This document shows positions 9,141-17,069 of a stretch of DNA of 64,000 bases, one piece after another. The notes beneath the pieces are model-generated. The model did not search any database, had not been told where the DNA came from, and saw nothing but the letters and a program-made list of their open reading frames with translations. How positions within the stretch are numbered: position 1 is the stretch's first letter; each line of letters starts with the position of its first letter. The translations under genes were made by a program, and so were the position numbers. This stretch comes from Crystallibacter degradans (GTDB lineage: Bacteria > Actinomycetota > Actinomycetes > Actinomycetales > Micrococcaceae): contig NZ_JABBCH010000006.1 of assembly GCF_012952295.1 (NCBI RefSeq), forward strand, positions 1 to 64,000. Reading direction: 5' to 3'.

Positions 9141-10187
9141 TTAGATCCTTCTCCAGTCGAGGACAACCTTGCCGCCGGTGCCGTGGCGGGCGGTTTCGAA
9201 GCCCCTTTCCCACTCGGCGGCCGGCAGCACGTCCGTGATGACACCCGAAATGGCTTCGTGCAGCACCGGGTTCGATTGCAGCATGGCACTCATCGCGTAC
9301 CAGGTTTCGAACATTTCCCGCCCGTAGATGCCTTTGAGCGTGAGCATGTGCGTGACCACCTTGCCCCAGTTGATGGCGATGTCTTCGGTGGGCAGTCCCA
9401 GCAGCGCGATCCGCCCGCCGTGGGTCATGTTGTCGATCATTTCGCGCAGCGCGCTGGCCCGTCCGGACATCTCCAGCCCAACGTCGAAGCCCTCGGTCAG
9501 GCGCAGTTGCTCCTGGGCCTCGGCCATCCGTTCATGGCTGACGTCAATGGTCATGTCCGCGCCCATCCGCTTGGCCAGGTCCAGCCGGGATGCGGAAATG
9601 TCCGTAATGGCGATGTTGCGGGCCCCGGCGTGGCGGGCAACGGCGATCGCCATCAGTCCGATCGGCCCGGCGCCCGTGATCAGCACGTCCTCGCCGACCA
9701 GCGGAAAGCTCAGGGCGGTGTGGACCGCGTTGCCGAACGGATCGAAAATTGCGCCGAGCTCCGGGGTGATGGACGGATCGCGGTGCACCCAGACGTTGGT
9801 CTCCGGAATCACCACGTACTCCGCGAAGGCCCCGTCCCGCTGGACCCCGACGCTGACGGTCCGGATGCACATCTGGCGCCGGCCGGCGCGGCAGTTGCGG
9901 CAGGTACCGCAGACAATATGCCCCTCGCCGGAGACCAGGTCCCCCATCTGGACGTCCCGGACCAGGCTGCCGGTTTCGACCACCTCGCCGTAGAACTCGT
10001 GCCCGGGGATCAGCGGCGTGGGAATGTTCTCCTGCGCCCACGGATCCCATGCCTGGATGTGCAGGTCCGTCCCGCAGATTCCGGTGGTCACTACTTTGAT
10101 CTTGACGTCGCCCTCGCCGGTTCGCGGCTCGGGACGGTCAACGAGCTCGAAGCCGGCCTGTGGCCCGGACTTGAACAGCGCCTTCAC
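9141..10187 (-). CDS. tdh: L-threonine 3-dehydrogenase
   Basis: A zinc-containing medium-chain dehydrogenase that oxidises L-threonine to 2-amino-3-ketobutyrate with NAD, feeding Kbl. I chose the GTG at 10187 (protein MKALFKSG, 348 residues) because GAAGGA lies seven bases upstream; a GTG at 10193 and the upstream open frame to 10265 are alternatives. Visible features are the catalytic zinc region GICGTDLHI and [12 protein letters not shown], the structural zinc cysteines in [15 protein letters not shown], and the NAD-binding [14 protein letters not shown] perfect 20-base palindrome lies 62-81 bases upstream and is a candidate operator. Confidence 0.96.
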   Translation of the reverse strand: MKALFKSGPQAGFELVDRPEPRTGEGDVKIKVVTTGICGTDLHIQAWDPWAQENIPTPLIPGHEFYGEVVETGSLVRDVQMGDLVSGEGHIVCGTCRNCRAGRRQMCIRTVSVGVQRDGAFAEYVVIPETNVWVHRDPSITPELGAIFDPFGNAVHTALSFPLVGEDVLITGAGPIGLMAIAVARHAGARNIAITDISASRLDLAKRMGADMTIDVSHERMAEAQEQLRLTEGFDVGLEMSGRASALREMIDNMTHGGRIALLGLPTEDIAINWGKVVTHMLTLKGIYGREMFETWYAMSAMLQSNPVLHEAISGVITDVLPAAEWERGFETARHGTGGKVVLDWRRI

Positions 10188-10248
10188 TGACACTTCCTTC
10201 CGATTCGGATTGCCGCGGCCTGCGGGCGGACCGGGATCGCCGGCCGCC

Positions 10249-10268
10249 TGCGTGACCGCGGTCACGCA
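10249..10268 (-). promoter_or_regulatory. Perfect 20-bp palindrome upstream of tdh (candidate operator)
   Basis: TGCGTGACCGCGGTCACGCA reads the same on both strands and lies 62 bases before the tdh start. Length, perfect symmetry and position fit the operator of a dimeric regulator. No regulator gene is adjacent to tdh; the IclR and GAF regulators in the window belong to other units. The rest of the 10188-10458 gap contains the divergent upstream region of the P450 gene and one copy of the WACGACGGCGG motif at 10344. Confidence 0.6.
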
Positions 10269-10458
10269 ATGGAACCACTCTACTTAAGCGGTAGGACAGT
10301 TGGGACATTGAATCCGGTCGCGGCGATGAACGGCGGCAAGCTAACGACGGCGGGTGGCGGCCGACGTCGTGAGTTATCAACATGGGGCGGTTGCCGCTAG
10401 TGATCGGGGCGTTTGGGCGATAGCTTGTCAACAGGACTGCAGAGAAAGTGAGGCCGAT

Positions 10459-11667
10459 GTGACCGAAGTGCTGGCGTACCCGGGTGTCCAGGTGCTGGGC
10501 GATGACCCGTATTCGGACGAGAACTTGGCGGATCCGTACCCGCTGTTCGAGCGGATGCGTGCGGCCGGACCGGCGGTTTACCTGCAGAAGTACAACGTGC
10601 TGGCGTTCGCCCGCTACGAGGAATGCCGGGACATTCTGGCGGACCACCAGACGTTCATCAACGGTGCCGGTGTGGGGCCGAAGAACCTGCACAAGGAGCC
10701 GTCCTGGAAGCCGCAGGGCATTCTGGATTCGGACCCGCCCGTCCACACCCAGCTGCGCAAAGCCATGGCATCGGTCATCTCGCCCAAGGGCACGCGTGCG
10801 TTGCGCGCCGGCTTCGAGGACTTCGCCGCACAGCTGCTGCCGCAACCGCTGGAACGCGGGGAGATCGACGGCGTTCAGGACCTGGCGCAGGTCTATCCCC
10901 TGAGGGTTTTCGGCGACGCGGTGGGCATTCCGCGCGAGGGCCGGGCGGAGAACCTGATCAGCCAGGGCGCCATGAGTTTCAGTTACTTCGGTCCGGAGGA
11001 CGAACGCCAGCAGCACTTCATTGAGCAGGGCGCCGGCACCTTTGAATGGGTCATGGACCACACCACACGCGCCAAACTGGTACCCGGCGGGCTCGGTGCA
11101 CAGCTATGGGACCGCGCCGATGCCGGGGACATCAGTGCGGAAGCGGCGCCGCTGCTGGTCCGGGCGCTGCTCTCCGCGGGGCTGGACACCACCGTGATCG
11201 GGCTCGGGAACGCACTGAAGCTCCTGGCCGAGCATCCGGACGAGTGGGCCAAGCTCCGGCAGAATCCACGACTGGTCAAGTTCGCCATCGACGAGGTGCT
11301 CCGGTTCGATTCGCCGTTCCAGTCCTTCTTCCGTACCACCAGCGCCGACACGGTGTTCCGCGGCATCCCGATTCCAGCGGATACGAAGATTGTGCTCTTC
11401 CTCGGGTCAGCCAACCGGGATACGGCGCAGTTCGGCCTGGACGCCGGCGAGTTCCGGGTCGAGCGCGACGCCGCCAGCATGATCGCCTTCGGCAACGGCA
11501 TCCACCGCTGCGTAGGCCAGCCCATCACGCGGCTGGAAATGGAAGTGGTGCTCGGCTGGCTCGCCGAGCACGTCGAACGTCTGGAGCTGGCCGGCGAGCC
11601 GGTCCCGTACCTGCACAACACGCTCAAAGGCTGGGAATCCCTCCCACTGCGGCTCATCCCGGCGTGA
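10459..11667 (+). CDS. Cytochrome P450
   Basis: A 402-residue soluble bacterial P450 monooxygenase. The start is the GTG at 10459 with GTGAGG upstream; an in-frame GTG at 10354 would add 35 residues with no similarity to the family. Diagnostic elements are the oxygen-activating helix I segment ALLSAGLDTTV, the K-helix EVLRF, and the heme-ligand loop FGNGIHRCVGQPITRLE with Cys351. No ferredoxin or ferredoxin reductase gene is next to it, so it must share redox partners encoded elsewhere. The substrate cannot be read from the sequence; the aldehyde dehydrogenase and exporter downstream hint at an aromatic or alkyl substrate whose oxidation yields an aldehyde, which is speculation. Confidence 0.93.
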   Translation: MTEVLAYPGVQVLGDDPYSDENLADPYPLFERMRAAGPAVYLQKYNVLAFARYEECRDILADHQTFINGAGVGPKNLHKEPSWKPQGILDSDPPVHTQLRKAMASVISPKGTRALRAGFEDFAAQLLPQPLERGEIDGVQDLAQVYPLRVFGDAVGIPREGRAENLISQGAMSFSYFGPEDERQQHFIEQGAGTFEWVMDHTTRAKLVPGGLGAQLWDRADAGDISAEAAPLLVRALLSAGLDTTVIGLGNALKLLAEHPDEWAKLRQNPRLVKFAIDEVLRFDSPFQSFFRTTSADTVFRGIPIPADTKIVLFLGSANRDTAQFGLDAGEFRVERDAASMIAFGNGIHRCVGQPITRLEMEVVLGWLAEHVERLELAGEPVPYLHNTLKGWESLPLRLIPA

Positions 11668-11827
11668 GCGGACGCTACGGGCGGGCTGGCTTCACCGTGG
11701 CGCTGCAGACAGAGAACGACGGCGGCGCCCGACTTGCGCCGTTGGATAGACTGTGAGGCACGCCACCTAATTTTCTTGAGCTGTCCTGAACCCTGAATCC
11801 CGGTGGCTGAACTTAACGAGTGGAGCA

Positions 11828-13177
11828 ATGGTGCATTCCCACGTCCGATCGACCGCGGGGCCAGTCCAGCAACAGGCCTACGCGGCCCACGAACTCCTCG
11901 ACGATGCGGTCCGCAGGATGCCCCGCGCCGGCACCGCCACGTTGTCCGGCTTGCGACAGGTAGTGCGCGAATCCTGGGAACGCTCCATGACGTTGGTCCC
12001 TGACCCGGAAGACGCGCTGGCACGGGTGGATCTGGTGGACGAGAAGCTGGAGGAGTACCGGCTGAGCCACCCGCTGGCGGCGATCATGCCCGTCATCCAC
12101 CGCCTCCTGGTGTTGCCCAGCCATGACACCGGAATGCTGGTAGCGGTCGGCGACGAGAACGGCCGGCTGCTCTGGGTGGACGGAGATGCCAGGCTGAAGC
12201 GCCAGGCCGAGAAAATGACCTTTATTGCCGGCGCCGACTGGTCCGAAGGAACCGTGGGCACCAGCGCCCCGGGCACCGCACTGGCGCTGGGCCGCGGGGT
12301 GCAGATCTCCGGGGCCGAGCACTTCAGCCGCATTGTCCACCCATGGAGCTGCACCGCCGTCCCGGTCCGCGATCCTGATTCGGGCGCCGTGCTCGGCGTC
12401 GTGGACATCACCGGCCGCGAAGAAGCTGTCGCGCCGCACACGCTCTCCCTGGTCCAGGCCACGGTGGCCGCGGCAGAGGCGCAATTGCGCATCGAACGCC
12501 TGCAGCGCGGGCAGGCACATCCCACAACCACAGCCAAGCCGCTGCGCAAGGCTCAGGCCCCGGGCCGGACCTCGCGGCCCCGGCTCTACAGCAACACGCT
12601 TTCCATCACCGGCCGGGAACAGGGCCAGCTGAGCCTGGAGGGCAACACGCTGGACCTGTCCCTGCGCCACACGGAGATCCTCACGCTGCTCGCCCTGCAT
12701 CCGCGCGGCCTGACCGCCGACGCACTCGCCGACCTACTCTATGCGGATGCCCAGAGCACCACCCTGCGTGCCGAAATGGTCCGGCTGCGCAAACTCATCG
12801 GATCGGCCAACCCGGACGCGGTTCCGCAGTCCCGCCCGTACCGGCTGCCGCAGGAGCTGATCCTCGACGCCCGCCAGGTCCTCAACTACCTGCAGCGCGG
12901 TGCCCACCGCCTGGCCCTGAACATTTACCAAGGTACGCTGCTGCCCAATTCGGAGGCCCCCGGTATCGTGCGCTTCCGCGAGGAGGTCAGCGCCAACCTC
13001 CGCGAAGCCGTGCTCAGCGATGCCTCCGCGGAAACGCTGCTGCGCTACCTGCAACTGCCGGAAGCAGAGTACGACGCCGAGGCTTGGCTCAGCGCCCTGC
13101 GCGTGCTGCCAGCGCGCTCGCCGAGGCGCACCGCCGTCGTCGCCCATCTTGAACGGCTCGAGGCCGAACTGCGCTGA
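11828..13177 (+). CDS. GAF-domain transcriptional regulator with SARP/OmpR-like winged helix
   Basis: A 449-residue regulator. Residues about 80-225 form a GAF-type sensor (LLWVDGDARLKRQAEK, WSEGTVGTSAPGTALALG, HPWSCTAVPVRDPDSGAVLG), the sensor layout found in AcoR-like activators of acetoin and aldehyde genes. Instead of a sigma54 or Fis-type DNA-binding end it carries a winged-helix region at about 275-345 (LSLRHTEILTLLALHPRGLT, TLRAEMVRLRKLIG), followed by a helical tail rich in leucine and alanine. GGAG lies just before the ATG at 11828, and an adjacent GTG at 11831 has better spacing. It precedes the MFS gene and the aldehyde dehydrogenase, which it probably controls. Confidence 0.8.
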   Translation: MVHSHVRSTAGPVQQQAYAAHELLDDAVRRMPRAGTATLSGLRQVVRESWERSMTLVPDPEDALARVDLVDEKLEEYRLSHPLAAIMPVIHRLLVLPSHDTGMLVAVGDENGRLLWVDGDARLKRQAEKMTFIAGADWSEGTVGTSAPGTALALGRGVQISGAEHFSRIVHPWSCTAVPVRDPDSGAVLGVVDITGREEAVAPHTLSLVQATVAAAEAQLRIERLQRGQAHPTTTAKPLRKAQAPGRTSRPRLYSNTLSITGREQGQLSLEGNTLDLSLRHTEILTLLALHPRGLTADALADLLYADAQSTTLRAEMVRLRKLIGSANPDAVPQSRPYRLPQELILDARQVLNYLQRGAHRLALNIYQGTLLPNSEAPGIVRFREEVSANLREAVLSDASAETLLRYLQLPEAEYDAEAWLSALRVLPARSPRRTAVVAHLERLEAELR

Positions 13178-13196
13178 GCCGTGGTAAGTTCCAGCG

Positions 13197-14726
13197 GTGG
13201 ATAACGTCAGCCGCCCCTGGCCCGCGCTCTGGTCACTGGTCATCGGGTTCTTCATGATCCTGGTGGACACCACGATTGTCTCGGTGGCCAACCCCGCGAT
13301 CATGCGCGGCCTGCAGACCGACATCAACTCGGTCATCTGGGTGACCAGCGCCTACCTGCTGGCCTATGCCGTGCCGCTGCTGATCACCGGCCGGCTCGGC
13401 GACCGCTTCGGGCCGAAGAACCTGTACCTGACCGGACTCGTGCTGTTCACGGCGGCGTCGGCCTGGTGCGGTTTCGCCAATGACATCCAGATGCTGATCC
13501 TGGCACGCGTCTTCCAAGGGGTCGGAGCCTCCATGATGACGCCGCAGACCATGGCCGTCATCACGCGGATCTTCCCGCCGGACCGGCGCGGAGCCGCGAT
13601 GGGGATGTGGGGCGCGGTGGCCGGACTGGCCGCGCTGACCGGTCCCATCCTCGGCGGATTGCTGGTGGACTCGTTGGGCTGGGAGTGGATCTTCTTCGTC
13701 AACATCCCGGTGGGTCTGCTGGGCTTCCTGATGGCTTGGCGCTTTGTCCCTGCCCTGCCCACGCATGCGCACACCTTTGATCTGGCCGGCGTGCTGCTCA
13801 GCGCCGCCGGAATGTTCCTGCTCGTTTTCGGCATCCAGCAAGGCGAAACCTACCACTGGTCAACGATTGCCGGGCCAATCACGGTCTGGAGCCTCATCCT
13901 CGCCGGGTTCCTTATCCTGGCCGCGTTCGTCGTGTGGCAGTCCCGGAACCGGAAGGAACCGCTGCTGCCCCTGAAGATTTTCCGGGACCGCAATTTCTCG
14001 CTGGCAAACGGCGGCATCACCACGGTCGGTTTCGCCGTCACCTGCATGTCCCTGCCGTTGATCTTCTTCTTCCAGAGCGTCCGCGGCCTCACCCCCACCC
14101 AGTCGGCACTCATGCTCGCGCCCACCGCCATCATCTCCGCCGCTCTGGCGCCGCTGGTCGGCCGAACCATCGACAGGGTCAATCCGAAGTACTTCGCAAC
14201 AGCGGGGCTGGTGTTCATGGCCGGCGGCCTTATCTGGTACGCCCTGCTCATGACGCCGACAACAGCGGTAGGCCTGCTCCTGCTGCCCGCCGCGGTGCTG
14301 GGACTGGCGAACGCCTGCGTGTGGGGCCCCATGTCCACCACCGCCACCAGGAACCTGCGGCCGGCCGACGCCGGGGCTGGTTCCGGCGTTTACAACACCA
14401 CCCGCCAGATCGGCGCGGTGCTGGGCAGCGCCTCCATCGCAGCCCTGATGCAGGCCCGGCTCGCCGAGGAGCTGCCCCGCGGTGCAACTGTTTCCGGCGC
14501 CCACGCCGAGGCCGGCGCCGCGGTCCTGCCGGACTTCCTGCATGCAGGATTTTCGACGGCGATGGCCCAGTCCCTCCTCCTGCCGGCCGCGGTGGCGCTG
14601 GCTGGTGCCGTAGTGACGCTCTTCTTCGCCCGGCCGCAACCTGTCGCCGGCTGGGGAGAACCGGCATCGGGAACGCCCGGCTCGGCGGCGGGATACTCGG
14701 CCGGGACCCCGCGCCGGCCGGAGTAA
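13197..14726 (+). CDS. MFS drug/solute exporter, DHA2 (EmrB/QacA) family, 14 helices
   Basis: A 509-residue integral membrane protein of the 14-helix proton-driven exporter class. Typical motifs are the first helix with ILVDTTIVSVANPAI, motif A GRLGDRFGPKNLYL between helices 2 and 3, LARVFQGVGASMMTPQ in helix 4 and MGMWGAVAGLAALTGPILGG (motif C, helix 5). It starts at a GTG at 13197, 20 bases after the regulator stop, with only a weak ribosome binding site, so translation may be coupled. The C-terminal 40 residues are soluble and rich in proline and glycine. The cargo is unknown; its position suggests export of a compound linked to the GAF regulator. Confidence 0.9.
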   Translation: MDNVSRPWPALWSLVIGFFMILVDTTIVSVANPAIMRGLQTDINSVIWVTSAYLLAYAVPLLITGRLGDRFGPKNLYLTGLVLFTAASAWCGFANDIQMLILARVFQGVGASMMTPQTMAVITRIFPPDRRGAAMGMWGAVAGLAALTGPILGGLLVDSLGWEWIFFVNIPVGLLGFLMAWRFVPALPTHAHTFDLAGVLLSAAGMFLLVFGIQQGETYHWSTIAGPITVWSLILAGFLILAAFVVWQSRNRKEPLLPLKIFRDRNFSLANGGITTVGFAVTCMSLPLIFFFQSVRGLTPTQSALMLAPTAIISAALAPLVGRTIDRVNPKYFATAGLVFMAGGLIWYALLMTPTTAVGLLLLPAAVLGLANACVWGPMSTTATRNLRPADAGAGSGVYNTTRQIGAVLGSASIAALMQARLAEELPRGATVSGAHAEAGAAVLPDFLHAGFSTAMAQSLLLPAAVALAGAVVTLFFARPQPVAGWGEPASGTPGSAAGYSAGTPRRPE

Positions 14727-14778
14727 CATGCTCCCAGTGCCGTGGCTACGCCGCCGCCGGTCACAGGCCCATTAGGCC

Positions 14779-14804
14779 GTGCAACCTTGGTGCAACGTTG
14801 CGCC
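14779..14804 (+). promoter_or_regulatory. GTGCAAC repeats and GCAACGTTGC palindrome upstream of the aldehyde dehydrogenase
   Basis: Two GTGCAAC copies (14779-14785 and 14790-14796) are spaced by one helical turn. The second copy is part of a perfect palindrome GCAACGTTGC (14792-14801) inside the near-palindrome GGTGCAACGTTGCGCC. The cluster lies about 70-95 bases upstream of the aldehyde dehydrogenase start, in the only sizeable gap of the unit, and is a good candidate site for the GAF regulator. The rest of the 14727-14871 gap shows nothing else clear. Confidence 0.5.
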
Positions 14805-14871
14805 GCCTAGGCTGTGGATCATGAGCGGGAGTCGACGATGACGCGCTCAAACCACGCTGAAGGAGTTAGCA

Positions 14872-16395
14872 ATGACTGTTTACGCACAGCCGGGCCAGGA
14901 TGGTTCCAAGGTCAGCTTCAAGTCCCGCTACGAGAACTGGATCGGCGGCGAATGGGTCGCCCCGGCCAAGGGCCAGTACTTCGAGAACATCTCCCCTGTA
15001 ACCGGCAAAACCTTTTGTGAAATAGCCCGCGGCACCGCCGAAGACATCGATCTGGCCCTCGACGCCGCGCATAAGGCCGCACCGGGCTGGGGCAAAGCCT
15101 CGGTGGCCGAGCGCGCCTCGGTGCTGAACCGGATTGCGGACCGGATCGAGGACAACTTGGAGATGCTCGCCGTCGCCGAGACCTGGGACAACGGCAAGGC
15201 CGTGCGCGAGACCCTGGCAGCCGACATCCCGCTGGCCGCGGACCATTTCCGCTACTTCGCCTCCGCCATCCGCGCGCAGGAAGGCCGGCTCTCACAGCTC
15301 GACGACGACACCACCGCTTACCATTACCACGAGCCGCTCGGCGTGGTCGACCAGATCATCCCCTGGAACTTCCCGATCCTGATGGCCGTCTGGAAGCTGG
15401 CCCCCGCGCTGGCGGCCGGAAACGCCGTCGTACTTAAACCTGCGGAGCAGACTCCGGCGTCCATCCTGGTGCTGATGGAACTGATCGCCGATATCCTGCC
15501 GCCCGGCGTGGTGAACGTGGTCAACGGTTTCGGTGTCGAGGCCGGGAAGCCGCTGGCGTCCAGCCCGCGGATCCGCAAGATCGCGTTCACCGGCGAGACC
15601 ACTACCGGCCGGTTGATCAGCCAGTACGCCAGCCAGAACCTGATTCCGGTCACCCTGGAGCTCGGCGGCAAGAGCCCGAACATCTTCTTCTCCGACGTCG
15701 CCGCCGAAAACGACGCGTTCTACGACAAGGCACTCGAAGGCTTCGCGCTCTTCGCCTTCAACCAGGGCGAGGTCTGTACCTGTCCCTCCCGCGCGCTGGT
15801 CCAGGGTTCCATCTACGACTCGTTCATGGCGGACGCGTTGGCCCGCACGGAGAAGATCATCCAGGGCAACCCGCTGGACTCCGCAACCCAGATGGGCGCG
15901 CAGGCCTCCAACGACCAGCTGGAGAAGATCCTGTCCTACATGGACATCGGCAAGCAGGAAGGCGCGAAGCTCCTCACCGGCGGCGAGCGGAACATCCTCG
16001 ACGGCGACCTGGCCGAGGGCTACTACGTCAAGCCGACCATCTTCGAGGGCACCAACGACATGCGCATCTTCCAGGAGGAGATCTTCGGTCCGGTGGTCTC
16101 CGTGACCCGGTTCAACGACTACTCCGAGGCGCTTCAGATCGCCAACGACACGCTCTACGGTCTGGGCGCCGGCGTCTGGTCCCGCAACGGCAACGTGGCC
16201 TACCGCGCCGGCCGCGAAATCCAGGCCGGCCGGGTGTGGGTCAACAATTACCATGCCTACCCGGCCGGGGCAGCGTTCGGCGGCTACAAGTCCTCCGGCA
16301 TCGGCCGCGAGAACCACGCCATGATGCTCGACCATTACCAGCAGACCAAGAACTTGCTGGTCAGCTATAACGAGAACAAGCTCGGTTTCTTTTAA
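14872..16395 (+). CDS. NAD-dependent aldehyde dehydrogenase, acetaldehyde (ExaC/AldB-like) type
   Basis: A 507-residue aldehyde dehydrogenase that oxidises aldehydes to acids with NAD(P). The ATG at 14872 is preceded by AAGGAG. Family blocks are complete: [48 protein letters not shown] (general-base Glu) and the catalytic NQGEVCTC with Cys302 as nucleophile. Overall length and segments match the ExaC/AldB group used in ethanol and acetoin metabolism. It is followed three bases later by a DUF779 gene, the usual companion of these dehydrogenases in Actinobacteria and Proteobacteria. Control by the upstream GAF regulator is likely. Confidence 0.94.
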   Translation: MTVYAQPGQDGSKVSFKSRYENWIGGEWVAPAKGQYFENISPVTGKTFCEIARGTAEDIDLALDAAHKAAPGWGKASVAERASVLNRIADRIEDNLEMLAVAETWDNGKAVRETLAADIPLAADHFRYFASAIRAQEGRLSQLDDDTTAYHYHEPLGVVDQIIPWNFPILMAVWKLAPALAAGNAVVLKPAEQTPASILVLMELIADILPPGVVNVVNGFGVEAGKPLASSPRIRKIAFTGETTTGRLISQYASQNLIPVTLELGGKSPNIFFSDVAAENDAFYDKALEGFALFAFNQGEVCTCPSRALVQGSIYDSFMADALARTEKIIQGNPLDSATQMGAQASNDQLEKILSYMDIGKQEGAKLLTGGERNILDGDLAEGYYVKPTIFEGTNDMRIFQEEIFGPVVSVTRFNDYSEALQIANDTLYGLGAGVWSRNGNVAYRAGREIQAGRVWVNNYHAYPAGAAFGGYKSSGIGRENHAMMLDHYQQTKNLLVSYNENKLGFF

Positions 16396-16397
16396 CC

Positions 16398-16799
16398 GTG
16401 GCCAATCTCGCCAATCTCAACGCTGCGGTAGCGATACCCGGGGAAAACTTCTCCCGGGTCGCGCTGACACCGGCCGCGGTGGAACTGCTGCAGAAGCTGT
16501 GGGCAATCCACGGGCCGCTCATGTTCCACCAGTCAGGCGGCTGCTGCGACGGCTCCTCGCCCATGTGCTATCCGGCCGGCGAGTTCATCACCGCCGAAGC
16601 GGATGTGCTCATGGGGGTCTTCGAGTTGCCCGGGTGCGGTTCGATCGACTTCTGGATGTCGCGGGAACAGTTCGCCTACTGGCGGCACACCCATCTGACG
16701 GTAGATGTGGTTGCCGGCCGCGGCAGCGGGTTCTCGGTGGAGGCTCCGGAAGGCAAACGGTTCCTGATCCGGTCTGCCCTGATCGACGCCGCGAACTGA
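16398..16799 (+). CDS. DUF779 protein, companion of aldehyde dehydrogenase
   Basis: A 133-residue protein of the DUF779 family, which is almost always encoded beside ExaC-type aldehyde dehydrogenases but has no established activity. The family signature FHQSGGCCDGSSPMCYPAGE with its paired cysteines and a third cysteine is present, as is the W...QFAYWRHTHLTVDVV segment. It starts at a GTG two bases after the dehydrogenase stop, so it is almost certainly co-translated. The cysteine cluster suggests metal binding or redox protection of the partner enzyme, which is inference. Confidence 0.88.
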   Translation: MANLANLNAAVAIPGENFSRVALTPAAVELLQKLWAIHGPLMFHQSGGCCDGSSPMCYPAGEFITAEADVLMGVFELPGCGSIDFWMSREQFAYWRHTHLTVDVVAGRGSGFSVEAPEGKRFLIRSALIDAAN

Positions 16800-16823
16800 G
16801 TTATTAACGGATTTACGGGCCGC

Positions 16824-16853
16824 CGGCGGCCGTGCCTCGCGGCGCGGCCGCCG
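16824..16853 (+). terminator. Terminator-like hairpin after the aldehyde dehydrogenase unit
   Basis: A nine-base-pair G/C stem (CGGCGGCCG / CGGCCGCCG) with a 12-base loop starts 25 bases after the DUF779 stop; no T-tract follows. It closes the regulator-exporter-dehydrogenase unit. The remainder of the gap to 17069 shows no other clear element. Confidence 0.5.
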
Positions 16854-17069
16854 TTCGGGCGCCTCCTGAACGGGGCTTTTCCGACTTTCAGCGGAGGTCT
16901 TTCCACCGGTCGGTTTTGGTGCTTCCATGATAGTGGGGGTAGAGGAAACCTACCTGGCAACGGAGCATGCTGTGGACGGCAAGTTGCGCGTGATTGTTCA
17001 TTCGGCCTGCTTGATCCGGCTCGCAGTGGATAGACGTTTCAGAGCCCGGGCATACGGAATGGCCCCGTC

